Assembly (NCBI RefSeq): GCF_020010925.1
Contig: NZ_JAGJBZ010000003.1
Location: 310,001-374,000, forward strand
DNA from: Streptomyces griseiscabiei
GTDB lineage: Bacteria; Actinomycetota; Actinomycetes; Streptomycetales; Streptomycetaceae
Length of the DNA: 64,000 nucleotides
Direction of reading: 5' to 3'
Below the pieces are notes generated by a model that was given only the letters and a program-made list of their open reading frames with translations, made no database searches and had not been told where the DNA came from. The position numbers and the translations under genes were made by a program. Of the stretch, positions 45,078-54,781 are shown piece after piece; within the stretch, counting starts at the first letter, position 1; every line of letters starts with the position of its first letter.

Positions 45078-45159
45078 GCGTCCAGCGTGAAATGCAAACA
45101 TTCTGTTGTCAACGAGTTATTGCTCCTTGCCTGCCTCGCGTCCTGTCGTGGCGTCCGGG

Positions 45160-45720
45160 TCATCGTCGTCCGCCGAACTCCCACTCCCGTACCTCGATCT
45201 CGGCGTACCGTTCCCCCGCCAGTACGGCGCTCGCCGCGTCCCCGTCCGAGGCGCGGACCAGTGCCGCCGTGCCCAGCCAGGCCGTGCCGTCGTCGGACAG
45301 CAGCGGCCCGTACGCGATCAACTCGTCCCGCCACGCGGCCGGTACGGCGACCCCGGAGCTGATGTCGGGGTCCGGTCCGAGGCCGAGCACCAGGTAGCGG
45401 CGGCCGCCGCCGGTGCGTCCGCCCGGGAACTCCCACATCGTGCGGCCCAGCAGGTTCCGCCAGCGGCGCAGCAGCACGTCCCGGAACACACCGGCCTGGT
45501 GGTTGGGCTCGTCGAAGGCGAACGCGCGGGCCGTGGCGGGGTCCGGCAGGTCGACGATGTGCACGCTCCCGGTGGGCGTCTCCCCGTCCGCCGCGAAGGT
45601 CGGGCCGCGGGCGATCAGCTCCTTCTCGTACCCGTCCATGTACGACCAGTGCGCCTCCACCAGCCCCTCACGGAGGTCGAGGGTGCCGGCGCGGTCACGG
45701 TGAAAGCAGAAGAACTCCAT
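45160..45720 (-). CDS. Tandem YCII-domain protein
   Basis: A 186-residue protein made of two YciI-like ferredoxin-fold domains. Domain 1: MEFFCFHRDRAGTLDLREGL, the His-containing VEAHWSYMDGYEKELIARGP and a SVHIVDLPDPATARAFAFDE segment. Domain 2 repeats the layout (YLVLGLGPDPDISSGVAVPA, AWRDELIAYGPLLSDDGTAW, AALVRASDGDAASAVLAGER) without the His. YciI proteins are proposed small enzymes or adaptors; in this one, only the first domain could be catalytic. Divergent from the GNAT gene. Confidence 0.83.
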   Translation of the reverse strand: MEFFCFHRDRAGTLDLREGLVEAHWSYMDGYEKELIARGPTFAADGETPTGSVHIVDLPDPATARAFAFDEPNHQAGVFRDVLLRRWRNLLGRTMWEFPGGRTGGGRRYLVLGLGPDPDISSGVAVPAAWRDELIAYGPLLSDDGTAWLGTAALVRASDGDAASAVLAGERYAEIEVREWEFGGRR

Positions 45721-45836
45721 GCCCGAAGCCTCTCCGGTCCTTCCCGCGGTCTCAACGGACTTACGGGCGTGGGGATGTACGGGCGTACGGAATCGGCCAG
45801 TGGACGCGGTTCGACGAGGTGACGGATGATCCCCGC

Positions 45837-46343
45837 ATGATTCGTACCGCCACCGTGCACGACGTCGCGGAGATCATCGTGATGATCCGTGAACTGGCCG
45901 CCTACGAGAAGGCCGTCGACCAGGCCCGGGCCACCGAGGAGCAGCTCCGCGAGGCGCTGTTCGGCGAGCACCCGGCGGCGTACGCGCTGATCGCGCAGGA
46001 CGACGACACGGGCGAACCGGTGGGCTACGCCCTGTGGTTCCCGCTCTTCTCGACCTGGACCGGCACGCGCGGCATGCACCTGGAGGACCTCTACGTACGT
46101 CCGGACGCACGGGGTGGAGGGCATGGCAAGGCCCTGCTCGCGACCCTCGCCGCGCTCTGTGAGCGCAATGGCTACGAACGCTTCGAATGGTGGGTGCTGG
46201 CCTGGAACGAGCCGACGATCGACTTCTACAAGTCGCTGGACGTCGAATTCCTCGACGAATGGAGAGTGTGCCGCCTCAGTGGCGAGCCGCTCGGCGCACT
46301 CGCGGCCCGGGCCCCGGCCGTCCAGGCATCTCGCACTGACTAA
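45837..46343 (+). CDS. GNAT N-acetyltransferase (diamine-acetyltransferase-like)
   Basis: A 168-residue acetyl-CoA-dependent transferase. IRTATVHDVAEIIVMIRELA starts the fold; VGYALWFPLFSTWTGTRGMH and LEDLYVRPDARGGGHGKALL (acetyl-CoA pyrophosphate loop, R-G-G-G-H-G-K) and GYERFEWWVLAWNEPTIDFY follow. This pattern is close to spermidine/diamine acetyltransferases; a polyamine substrate is plausible. ATG at 45837 chosen at the start of homology; an in-frame GTG lies 18 bases earlier. Confidence 0.9.
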   Translation: MIRTATVHDVAEIIVMIRELAAYEKAVDQARATEEQLREALFGEHPAAYALIAQDDDTGEPVGYALWFPLFSTWTGTRGMHLEDLYVRPDARGGGHGKALLATLAALCERNGYERFEWWVLAWNEPTIDFYKSLDVEFLDEWRVCRLSGEPLGALAARAPAVQASRTD

Positions 46344-46355
46344 CATGCATGCCGG

Positions 46356-46386
46356 AACCCCGGCTCGATTACGGCGAGCCGGGGTT
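46356..46386. terminator. Bidirectional hairpin terminator
   Basis: AACCCCGGCTCG pairs with CGAGCCGGGGTT around a 7-base loop, followed by T residues, between two convergent genes. Confidence 0.82.
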
Positions 46387-46435
46387 TCCAGTGGTGCGAC
46401 GAAGCCTTTCGGGCTCCGTTGTTCAGATGTCAGGA

Positions 46436-46993
46436 TCAGTGGTGTCCGTTGTTGATCACGCGGAAGCTGCCCACGACCGCCAGGGGCTGAAGCGGCTGCT
46501 GCGCGGCGACCGAGTGGCTGGAGCTGCGCGGGCCGACCGTGGCGACGGGAGCGCCGTTGTCACAGGTGACCCCGTTGTAGAACTCGACGGTCCGGTCGCT
46601 TTCGTTCCGGATGTTGAAGCTGTTGGTGTTCACCCCGGGGACGATCTGGCTGTTCACGTTGACCACGACGATGCAGGACCCCGGGTCGGCCGAGTACGAC
46701 CGCTCGTTGATGTAGATCCGGCCCTCTTCGCGGTTGTCACCCCGCTCGCCGCGGCCCTCGCCCCGCTTGCCGCTCCAGTTCTCCTTCCCTCCGGAGTCGG
46801 ACGCGGCGTTCGAGCCGGCCTCGGTGCCGGTGCCGTTGCCGCCGCGCGGAGCCGGGGCGGGGGCGGCGTCCTGGACCATCGAGGTCGACCGGGGAGCGGA
46901 CTCCAGGGCGGAGCTGGCGTAGGTGACACCGGTGGCGGCCGCGACTGCCACGCCGACGGAGGCGGCGATCACTGTGACTTTACGAGTGCGCAA
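46436..46993 (-). CDS. Secreted protein of unknown function
   Basis: A 185-residue exported protein starting at TTG, with GGGGAAG eight bases upstream. Signal peptide: RTRKVTVIAASVGVAVAAAT then GVTYASSALE. A disordered Gly/Ser/Pro/charged linker (about residues 30-85) precedes a C-terminal domain with one disulfide-capable Cys pair (PGSCIVVVNVNSQIVPGVNT and VEFYNGVTCDNGAPVATVGP). A beta-sandwich with QPLQPLAVVGSFRVINNG at the end is likely. The mRNA leader contains a hairpin directly before the ribosome site. Confidence 0.78.
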   Translation of the reverse strand: MRTRKVTVIAASVGVAVAAATGVTYASSALESAPRSTSMVQDAAPAPAPRGGNGTGTEAGSNAASDSGGKENWSGKRGEGRGERGDNREEGRIYINERSYSADPGSCIVVVNVNSQIVPGVNTNSFNIRNESDRTVEFYNGVTCDNGAPVATVGPRSSSHSVAAQQPLQPLAVVGSFRVINNGHH

Positions 46994-47009
46994 TGCACTT
47001 CCCCTTCTC

Positions 47010-47046
47010 TTCGTTCTCGTCGACAGGACCTGCCGACGAGAACGAA
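47010..47046 (-). promoter_or_regulatory. Hairpin in the leader of the secreted-protein gene
   Basis: A 13-bp perfect stem (TTCGTTCTCGTCG with CGACGAGAACGAA on the + strand) with an 11-base loop ends only a few bases before the Shine-Dalgarno of the TTG-start gene. It could be an operator or a translation-controlling RNA stem. Confidence 0.6.
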
Positions 47047-47438
47047 CGTAATGACGGCCAATTCGGCTGTCATTTCGAGCGGGCTCGGAGAAGTGTGAAA
47101 ATAGGGCTGAACGGCCGTGTGAAATGTCGCCCCGGAGGGTGACGGTCGGCGCGCCTGACGTCTCATCAAAATATGGCAATGAGCTGGCACTTTGATCTGA
47201 CGGGAGTGTCTGTTCGGAGCGCGCTGACGCGTCGTCACTCTCTTGGACGTGCTGTGAGCACCCTTCCTCCTGAGTGCTCGTCAGGTCGCTCCTTGCCGCG
47301 CGCAGCTGACGGCGTCTCAAGAAGCCTCAGGGCGAGATGAATACGCGATGCGGCCCCCCGCGTGAATTCCGCGCCGAGAAATGCGCGGCAGCGGCGTGTC
47401 GCGCGCTTTTCCGTGCTCCTTCGCGCCTATCGTGATCG

Positions 47439-47546
47439 GCCCTCCGCGCCCTCCGCGCCCTCCGCGCCCTCCGCGCCCTCCGCGCCCTCCGCGCCCTCCG
47501 CGCCCTCCGCGCCCTCCGCGCCCTCCGCGCCCTCCGCGCCCTCCGC
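47439..47546. repeat. Twelve perfect copies of GCCCTCCGC
   Basis: A 108-base tandem array with 9-base period and no mismatch, lying 7 bases beyond the 3' end of the DAG-kinase-like gene. Any reading through it encodes only Ala-Arg-Arg or Ser-Ala-Pro tripeptides, so it is treated as non-coding. Confidence 0.9.
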
Positions 47547-47553
47547 GCCGCCC

Positions 47554-48765
47554 TCACCCCGGCAGCGTCAGCCCCCACGCCCCCTCCCGTACCGTCCACG
47601 TCCGTGTCCGTACGGGTCCGGCCACCAGGGAGTCCGCCCGGTAGCGGAAGTCCGCGCCGGAGACCGTCACCCGGTGGCCGGTCGCGTGCAGCGGGGACGC
47701 CTCGGCGCCGAGGGACACCGGCCGGATCTCCACGTCGGCGCCGCCGTCGACGCCGGGGGTGATCGACACGGCCTCCACGGGCTGGTCGAGGTCGACGAGC
47801 ATCACCCCGTCCACCTCCACCCGCAGCCGCGCCGGCCCGGCACCGCCGCCCGCGGAGACCCGTATGCGCGAGGGCCGCAGCGGACGGGACATCCGGGCGG
47901 GCCGCACCGGGCGCGTCGACAGCGTACGGGCGAGGGACTGCGGCCAGGCGCGCAGCCAGGAGTGCTGGCCGGACGACGAGCCGTGCTCCTCGGCCGCGTC
48001 CCCGGCTCCCGCCCCGGCCCCGGCCCCGTGGCCCGCCCCCGGGCCACCGCCCGCGCCGGAGCCGTTTCCCGTGCCGGAGCCATCACCCGTTCCTGCTCCC
48101 GTCTCCGTCCCCGGGCCCCTCCCCGCACCTCTCCCCGTGCCTGCTCCCGTCCCGGGGTTCGCCCCCGGTCCTGCCGCCGGGCTCTTCCCTCTGCCCAGCC
48201 CCAGTCCCAGCCCGAGGCCCAGTCCGAACGCCGGGCCCGTGCCGTCGGCCGTCCCCTGGCCCGCCTCCGTCCCCGGCCCCGTGCCGTCCGTGCCGCCGAG
48301 GCCGTCCACGTGGTCCGGTGAGAGGGGTGTGCCCGGCAGGACCGGGATGCGGAGGGTGCCCAGCACCACCCCGTCGCTGTCGTCGACGAGCAGATCGAGC
48401 CGGCGCTCGACGCCGTCGAGGGCGGCGCGGGCCGCCGCGACCGCGCCCGTGGGCACGCCGAGGGAGTGGGCGAGGCCCAGGGCGGAGCCCACGGGGATCA
48501 GGGAGAGGGCGCACGCCCCCAGCTCCCGCCGCCGATGCAGAAGAGCCACCGTCCGCAGCAGCGCGCGGTCGTCGCCGACCACCACCGGGCGCCGTGAACC
48601 GCGTCGGACGAGCGCCCGCGCGAATTCCTCGGGGCCCTCCGGAAGGCACACCTTCGTACTCGCCGCACCCGCGCTGAGCACGTCTTTCGCGATCCGTACG
48701 GCCTCGCCGTCCGTGCGACGGGCGAGGGGGTCGATGACCACGAGGAGCTGGTCGTCAGTCGCCAC
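47554..48765 (-). CDS. Diacylglycerol-kinase-like protein with degenerate active site and Gly/Thr-rich insert
   Basis: A 403-residue protein. GTG start preceded by AGGA; longer in-frame starts lack a ribosome site. The N-terminal part resembles the DAGK/LcbK catalytic domain: [20 protein letters not shown], then [18 protein letters not shown] where family members have GGDGT, and [17 protein letters not shown] in place of PxGTxNDxA. Both nucleotide-binding motifs are altered, so kinase activity is doubtful. Residues about 158-270 are a low-complexity Gly/Thr/Ala insert; after it come the beta-sandwich C-terminal strands ([40 protein letters not shown]). Divergent from purA. Confidence 0.8.
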   Translation of the reverse strand: MATDDQLLVVIDPLARRTDGEAVRIAKDVLSAGAASTKVCLPEGPEEFARALVRRGSRRPVVVGDDRALLRTVALLHRRRELGACALSLIPVGSALGLAHSLGVPTGAVAAARAALDGVERRLDLLVDDSDGVVLGTLRIPVLPGTPLSPDHVDGLGGTDGTGPGTEAGQGTADGTGPAFGLGLGLGLGLGRGKSPAAGPGANPGTGAGTGRGAGRGPGTETGAGTGDGSGTGNGSGAGGGPGAGHGAGAGAGAGDAAEEHGSSSGQHSWLRAWPQSLARTLSTRPVRPARMSRPLRPSRIRVSAGGGAGPARLRVEVDGVMLVDLDQPVEAVSITPGVDGGADVEIRPVSLGAEASPLHATGHRVTVSGADFRYRADSLVAGPVRTRTWTVREGAWGLTLPG

Positions 48766-48807
48766 CTCGGTCCTGCCTCGCTTCCTCGGGTAGCATCTTT
48801 GTGCAAG

Positions 48808-48835
48808 AGCCCCTTGCGCTATTGCGCCAGGGGCT
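48808..48835 (+). promoter_or_regulatory. Hairpin in the purA leader
   Basis: AGCCCCTTGCGC and GCGCCAGGGGCT pair with one mismatch around TATT, about 130 bases ahead of purA. TAGCAT at 48791-48796 could be the -10 box, which would place the stem at the 5' end of the transcript (stabilising or attenuating). Alternatively it is simply a terminator against read-through. Confidence 0.5.
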
Positions 48836-48962
48836 TCGTCTATTCCGGGGCATCCGGGTCCGACAGGTGCGACCAACGGCGGTCGCGGCGCACGCGACGG
48901 TAATGAGCCATCGCGTACGCCCCCGACCTTGGACATGCCCCGCCCGGAAGGGGTGTACGCGC

Positions 48963-50246
<1,284 letters not shown>

Positions 50247-50273
50247 CCCCACCCCGCTCGCTCTGGGCGGACA

Positions 50274-50305
50274 CCGGCCGGGCACGCGCAGGCGTGCCCG
50301 GCCGG
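50274..50305 (+). terminator. Hairpin terminator of purA
   Basis: A perfect 14-bp stem (CCGGCCGGGCACGC with GCGTGCCCGGCCGG) with a GCAG loop, 27 bases after the purA stop. Confidence 0.88.
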
Positions 50306-50364
50306 GCCTATTCTGGAAAGTGCGCAGACTTACGCATATCGGGCGACCGGAGGAAGTGAGTGCG

Positions 50365-50658
50365 ATGCGCGTTCTCTTCAAGGCACGTTTCGACACCGAG
50401 AAGTCGAACGACGCCATCCGCAACGGCACGCTGGGGAAGCTGATGCAGGCCTCCCTGGAGCAGGTCAAGCCGGAGGCGGCCTACTTCACCACCGACGAGG
50501 GGCACCGCACCTGCTACATGGTCTTCGACATGCAGGACAGCTCCCAGATGCCGGCGATCGCCGAGCCGTTCTTCCTCGAACTGGGCGCGGACGTCACGTA
50601 CACCCCGGTCATGAACCCGGAGGACATGCAGAAGGGCCTCGCGGCACTGGGGCGCTGA
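50365..50658 (+). CDS. Small dimeric alpha/beta-barrel-type protein (DUF3303-like)
   Basis: A 97-residue protein with a strong GGAGGAAG ribosome site. The layout MRVLFKARFDTEKSNDAIRN, LEQVKPEAAYFTTDEGHRTC and YMVFDMQDSSQMPAIAEPFF then VTYTPVMNPEDMQKGL is beta-alpha-beta-beta-alpha-beta, as in ferredoxin-like dimeric alpha/beta-barrel proteins. No catalytic motif. Similar small proteins lie near purA in other streptomycetes (from memory). Function unknown. Confidence 0.78.
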   Translation: MRVLFKARFDTEKSNDAIRNGTLGKLMQASLEQVKPEAAYFTTDEGHRTCYMVFDMQDSSQMPAIAEPFFLELGADVTYTPVMNPEDMQKGLAALGR

Positions 50659-50693
50659 GCCTCGGGAGCGTGGGGCTTCGGGACCGTCGGTCC

Positions 50694-51344
50694 TCAGCTG
50701 AAGACGATCATCGAGCCCTGGGCCAGGCTGCGGGTCGCCGCGGCGTGCAGGCCCAGCCAGACGTGCCGCTCGCGGGCGAAGGGGCTCGGGTCGTAGGGCG
50801 CCGGGACGGCCGGTTCCTCCAACTCCGTGGGCGTGAGCGGCGCTTCGGGAGGGGAGGGCGGGTTCGCCGGGTCGATGCCGATGGCCGGGGCCACGAACTC
50901 CAGTTCCCGCAGCAGGCCCTGGGCGGAACCCAGGGGGCCGCCCCCGGCGAGGAGTTCGTCGCTGGAGAGGGGCTGCGGGAAGTCGACCGGCACATAGGCG
51001 CCCGCGTGGTCGTAGTGCCAGACCAGATGCGACTGCTGGGCCGTGCCCTCGAACATCTCCAGCAGCTGCTCGTAGTCCCCGCCCAGCGCGTCCACCGGGG
51101 CCACCTCCAGGCCGCACACCTGCAGCAGATAGGCCCGGCGCAGGAAGTGCAGCGCGTCGTAGTCGAAGCCCGCGACCGGGGCGACCTCACCGGTCAGACC
51201 CGGCATGTACTGGTACACCGGAACCGGTGGCAGCCCGGCCTCACCCAGCAGCTTGTTGTAGAGCGCGAGTTCGTCGGCGAAGGGGTTGTCGGGCGTGTGG
51301 CACAGCACGTCGACGAGCGGGACCAGCCAGAGGTCACAGGCCAA
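50694..51344 (-). CDS. Conserved hypothetical protein, 216 residues
   Basis: The TTG start (AGGAG seven bases upstream) gives MACDLWLVPLVDVLCHTPDN, which fits better than an upstream GTG with a basic lead-in. The protein is acidic with many aromatic residues: FLRRAYLLQVCGLEVAPVDA, YEQLLEMFEGTAQQSHLVWH, YDHAGAYVPVDFPQPLSSDE. It continues with a Pro-rich segment (PANPPSPPEAPLTP) and ends HVWLGLHAAATRSLAQGSMI. No signal peptide, no membrane helix, no recognised family. Possibly an actinobacteria-specific cytoplasmic protein. Monocistronic. Confidence 0.68.
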   Translation of the reverse strand: MACDLWLVPLVDVLCHTPDNPFADELALYNKLLGEAGLPPVPVYQYMPGLTGEVAPVAGFDYDALHFLRRAYLLQVCGLEVAPVDALGGDYEQLLEMFEGTAQQSHLVWHYDHAGAYVPVDFPQPLSSDELLAGGGPLGSAQGLLRELEFVAPAIGIDPANPPSPPEAPLTPTELEEPAVPAPYDPSPFARERHVWLGLHAAATRSLAQGSMIVFS

Positions 51345-51445
51345 AGGAGAACTCCTCGGTCGTCCGGCCGTACGCACACGCACGGTAGGGCTACGTTCGC
51401 GTACGGCACACAGTGGTCAGGGAAGCGTAGTCGCTGAACGCGGCT

Positions 51446-53905
51446 TCAGTCCCCGTCGTGCAGGTCCCATACCCACACACCGCCCACCCACCTACCGGGT
51501 CGCCCGACCAGCTTCTCCACGGTCTCCCGCAGCTGCTCGTCGTAGGGCTGCGGGCGCAGGACCAGGGCGCCCGCGTGCCAGTACGCGAAGTCCTTGCGGG
51601 CCTGTGCCCGCCAGTTCACGCCGATCACCGGGACCTTGCCGGTGTAGCGGACGTCACGCAGCAGATTGGAGGTGTGGCGGGGGACGGCGCCGTAGATGCC
51701 GACGCGGTCCTCGCCGAACGGGCCGTTGAAGTAGCCGCCGGGCATCCGGAACCCGAAGTCCGCCGCGGTCTGCCAGCGCAGCGCCTCCGCGTTGCCCGGG
51801 TCCGGCAGCGGCACGGGCATCAGCGTCTCGCCGGCCGCCGTGTCGACGTACGACCGCCAGGCGCCGTCCGCGATGAACGCCGGGACCTCGGCGCGCTCCA
51901 CGGATCTCAGCGGGGCCGGGACGATCGGGAGGAGGGCGAGGCTCACGGCCAGGAAGCCGAGATAGCGGGTGCCGAGGCCGGGGGCCGCCGCGAGCCGTTC
52001 GCAGGCGATCGCCAGCAGCATGCCGAGGACCGGGGCGCAGATCATCGCCACCCGGCCCTCGATGACCGACTCGAACAGCGGCCTCTCGGCGAGCAGCGCC
52101 CACGGGCCGGGCAGCACGAGGTCCGTCTGCGGCAGCCGGAACTCCTTGCCGAGGGAGAGGACGGCCGCCGCGACCGCCGTGCAGGCCAGCGCCTTCACCA
52201 GGGCCCGCTCCCACAGCCGTACGACGATGCCGACGGCCAGCAGGACCAGGGGCCAGCCGTAGAAGGCGTTCTGCTCGGTGATGTTGAGGGAGAGGGCGTC
52301 CGCGCGCTCGCGGTCGCCCGCGAGGAGGGAGCGTTCGGCGAAGGAGAGGAGGGCGAGCGGGCTGTTGCCGGCGTTGTCGCCGTGCGCGATGTTGCCGTAG
52401 CTCTGCGGGCCGAAGAACTGCCAGGAGAGCGGGAAGGCGACCAGCGGGAGCGTGACGAGGGCCGCGACGCCGAGGCCCTTCAGGAGCGGGCGCCACGCCT
52501 CGCGGGCCACGTCCGGGCGGGCGGCGCCGTACGCGGCGGCGAAGAGCAGCATGCCCATGGCGGCGAGGAGGAGGGGTTCCTCGCCGAGGAAGATCTGGTA
52601 GGCCGCCATCAGACCGAGGACGATCCCGTCGTGCCGGGTGCGGGCGCCCGTGCACAGGCGCAGCGCCCGGTCGACGATCAGCGGGATCATGAACAGGACG
52701 ACGAAGTTCGGGTGCGCGTTGGCGTGGCTGACCATCGGCGGCGCGAACGCGGCGAGGGCCGCTCCGGCGAAGGCCGCGCCCCGGTGCCGTACGACCCGTT
52801 TGACCATCAGCCAGTACCAGGCGGCGCCGGTGGCGGCGAGGCCCAGGGTCATCACCAGGGCGAGCGTGACGGCCGGGCCCAGCAGGAGGGTGACCGGCGC
52901 GAAGGGGACGGACAGGCCCAGCATGACCGTGTTGGCCATCAGGTTCACGCCGTCGGGGAAGCCCTGGAAGGTGGTGAAGAGCGGGTTGCGGAGGTGGACG
53001 AGGTTGTCGGCCGTGACCGCGAAGAACCACTCCCACTGGTTCTGGTCCTGGAGCGAGTCCGGGAGGTAGCGGCCGTTCGGGTCGAGCCAGCGGCCGCTGT
53101 AGAGCGCCACCGCCATCAGGAGGAAGCCGAGGACCGCGAGGACGTCGGCGCGGCGCACGGAACGGGCCCGCAGGGCGGCGAGTTCGCCGAGGACGCGGGC
53201 GTAGTCCCGCGGCCGGATCTTCGAGCCGGGCTGGTGGGACCAGCGGACGGGGACCTCGGCGACGGGCCAGCCGCTGCGGCGGAAGAACCGCAGGATCTCC
53301 ACGTCGATGCCGAACCCGTCGAGCCGGGACGCGGCGAACGCCTCGCGGGCGCGGTCGCCGTCGAACAGCTTGAAACCGCACTGGGTGTCGCGGATGCCGG
53401 GCACCGCGACCCCGCGTATGAGGAGGTTCCCGGCCCGGCCCAGCGTCTCGCGCAGCCGGTGCTGATGGCGCTCGATGTGCGCGCCGGGCGCCTCGCGGGA
53501 GCCGATCGCGGCCGTGTGCCCGTCGGAGAGCGCCTTGTCCAGGCGCTCCAGCTCGTCGATGGGCGCGGAGAGATCGGCGTCCGTCAGCAGCACCCGGCGG
53601 CCGTGCGAGGCGAGCACCCCGAGGCGCAGGGCGTGGCCCTTGCCCCGGTTGCGGGGCCCGCCGGAGACCAGCTGGACGCGGGCGTCGCGCGCGGTGACGG
53701 CGGACACGACCTCGGCGGTGCCGTCGCTCGACCCGTCGTCGACGACGATGATCTCCCAGCGGGCGGCGGCCTCGGTCGCCGTGAGGTGGGCGATGATCGC
53801 GTCGAGGCTGGGGGCGAGGCGGGCCTCCTCGTTGTAGGCGGGGACCACGACCGAGAGGTCGACGCTCACCTGTCCGCCGCCGCCCGGCTGCGAGGTGGTG
53901 CTCAT
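51446..53905 (-). CDS. GT2 glycosyltransferase fused to a polytopic GT-C-like membrane domain
   Basis: An 819-residue protein. Residues 1-250 are a dolichyl-phosphate-glucose-synthase-like GT2 domain: LSVVVPAYNEEARLAPSLDA, WEIIVVDDGSSDGTAEVVSA, RGKGHALRLGVLASHGRRVL, the DxD LTDADLSAPIDELERL and CGFKLFDGDRAREAFAASRL. From about residue 255 follow about ten to twelve helices with an extracytoplasmic acidic motif near the first loop (SLQDQNQWEWFFAVTADNLV), as in GT-C enzymes, and a C-terminal soluble region. It could load a polyprenyl sugar and transfer it to a surface glycan or protein. The ATG overlaps the GntR stop (ATGA). Confidence 0.85.
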   Translation of the reverse strand: MSTTSQPGGGGQVSVDLSVVVPAYNEEARLAPSLDAIIAHLTATEAAARWEIIVVDDGSSDGTAEVVSAVTARDARVQLVSGGPRNRGKGHALRLGVLASHGRRVLLTDADLSAPIDELERLDKALSDGHTAAIGSREAPGAHIERHQHRLRETLGRAGNLLIRGVAVPGIRDTQCGFKLFDGDRAREAFAASRLDGFGIDVEILRFFRRSGWPVAEVPVRWSHQPGSKIRPRDYARVLGELAALRARSVRRADVLAVLGFLLMAVALYSGRWLDPNGRYLPDSLQDQNQWEWFFAVTADNLVHLRNPLFTTFQGFPDGVNLMANTVMLGLSVPFAPVTLLLGPAVTLALVMTLGLAATGAAWYWLMVKRVVRHRGAAFAGAALAAFAPPMVSHANAHPNFVVLFMIPLIVDRALRLCTGARTRHDGIVLGLMAAYQIFLGEEPLLLAAMGMLLFAAAYGAARPDVAREAWRPLLKGLGVAALVTLPLVAFPLSWQFFGPQSYGNIAHGDNAGNSPLALLSFAERSLLAGDRERADALSLNITEQNAFYGWPLVLLAVGIVVRLWERALVKALACTAVAAAVLSLGKEFRLPQTDLVLPGPWALLAERPLFESVIEGRVAMICAPVLGMLLAIACERLAAAPGLGTRYLGFLAVSLALLPIVPAPLRSVERAEVPAFIADGAWRSYVDTAAGETLMPVPLPDPGNAEALRWQTAADFGFRMPGGYFNGPFGEDRVGIYGAVPRHTSNLLRDVRYTGKVPVIGVNWRAQARKDFAYWHAGALVLRPQPYDEQLRETVEKLVGRPGRWVGGVWVWDLHDGD

Positions 53906-54699
53906 CCGTCCGCCAGCCGTTCCACCAGGGTCAGGGACTGCTCGTCGTACCCGGCGATGATCTCCTGGGCGCTCTGGGCGTCCCGGCGGGTGAGCGCGTC
54001 GACGAGGTCGGTGTGGTCGGCCCACAGCCGGCCCTTGAGATCGTCCGTGCCGGCCGTGCCGACCGTCCCGGCCGCGCCGTCGTCGCCCTGGCGGAGGTGC
54101 TGCACCGCGCACACCCAGGCCTGGACGCGCAGCCGGTGCAGGAAGTCGGTGAGGTACGGGTTGCCGAACAGGGCGCTCAGCTCGCGCCAGAACCGCAGGT
54201 CGTAGCCGATCAGGATGTCCAGGTCCCCGGCGGTCGCGGCCCGCCGCGCCTCCTCGCCGCGCCGCCGCACCCCGGCGAGCGCGGCGGCCGTCCGCGGATC
54301 GACCTTGCGGTCCCCGAGCCGCCGGAACATGCCGTCGGTGACCAGGATGCGGGCCTCGACCATGTTCCGGTAGTCGGCCACCGAGTACGCGTGGACCTCG
54401 AAACCCCGGTGCTGCACGGCGTCCAGCAGCCCCTGCGCCGACAGGTCCACCAGGGCCTCGCGCACGGGTGTCGCCGAGACGCCGTACTGCTCGGCGATCT
54501 CCTTGACCGTGAACTCCTGCCCCGGCTTGAGTCTGCCGGCCAGCACCTCGTCACGGAGCGCGTCCGCGAGCTGCTGCCGCAGGGTGCTGCGGGTCACGGC
54601 GCCATTGCCGCCGCCGGTGCCGGGCATCGTGGTCTGGGTCCCCCATCCGCGTAACGCGTACGCGTCCTGTGTGTGCTCTCTGAGTTCTCTTACGAGCAC
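53902..54699 (-). CDS. GntR/FadR-family transcriptional regulator
   Basis: A 265-residue regulator with a N-terminal winged helix (LADALRDEVLAGRLKPGQEF, TVKEIAEQYGVSATPVREAL, VDLSAQGLLDAVQHRGFEVH) and a C-terminal FCD ligand domain of helices, where metal-binding His/Asp candidates are visible (GYDLRFWRELSALFGN, WADHTDLVDALTRRDAQSAQ). The GTG at 54699 has AAGG in front; an inner ATG at 54627 would skip only disordered residues. It lies between the aminotransferase and the glycosyltransferase genes in one direction and probably regulates its upstream aminotransferase neighbour. Effector unknown. Confidence 0.88.
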   Translation of the reverse strand: MLVRELREHTQDAYALRGWGTQTTMPGTGGGNGAVTRSTLRQQLADALRDEVLAGRLKPGQEFTVKEIAEQYGVSATPVREALVDLSAQGLLDAVQHRGFEVHAYSVADYRNMVEARILVTDGMFRRLGDRKVDPRTAAALAGVRRRGEEARRAATAGDLDILIGYDLRFWRELSALFGNPYLTDFLHRLRVQAWVCAVQHLRQGDDGAAGTVGTAGTDDLKGRLWADHTDLVDALTRRDAQSAQEIIAGYDEQSLTLVERLADG

Positions 54700-54781
54700 G
54701 TCACCTTACGCGTTCGGGTTTCGGGGAGGAGTTTTCGCCCTTACCGCTCGGCACCGCGGACTTCCGGGTCCGCACCCGGGT

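Larger units (their letters stand above)
46994..47553. other. Intergenic region with leader hairpin and 9-base minisatellite
   Basis: No gene is supported. It holds the promoter region of the secreted protein (A+T-richer around 47045-47180) and the 9-base tandem array near the end of the DAG-kinase-like gene, both listed separately. Confidence 0.45.

Noticed and set aside
47434..47550. CRISPR array
   Set aside because: The repeat is a gapless 9-base tandem without spacers, and no cas gene is present in the window.
47327..47599. Possible Ala-Arg-Arg repeat protein
   Set aside because: It only translates the 9-base minisatellite, with no ribosome site or non-repeat domain; the array is treated as non-coding.
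48801..48840. tRNA-like or purine-riboswitch element before purA
   Set aside because: There is only a single hairpin; it has neither the cloverleaf arms of a tRNA nor the three-way junction of a purine riboswitch.
51458..54205. Long open frame opposite the glycosyltransferase and GntR genes
   Set aside because: It is Gly/Arg/Glu-rich without domains and spans two well-supported genes on the other strand.
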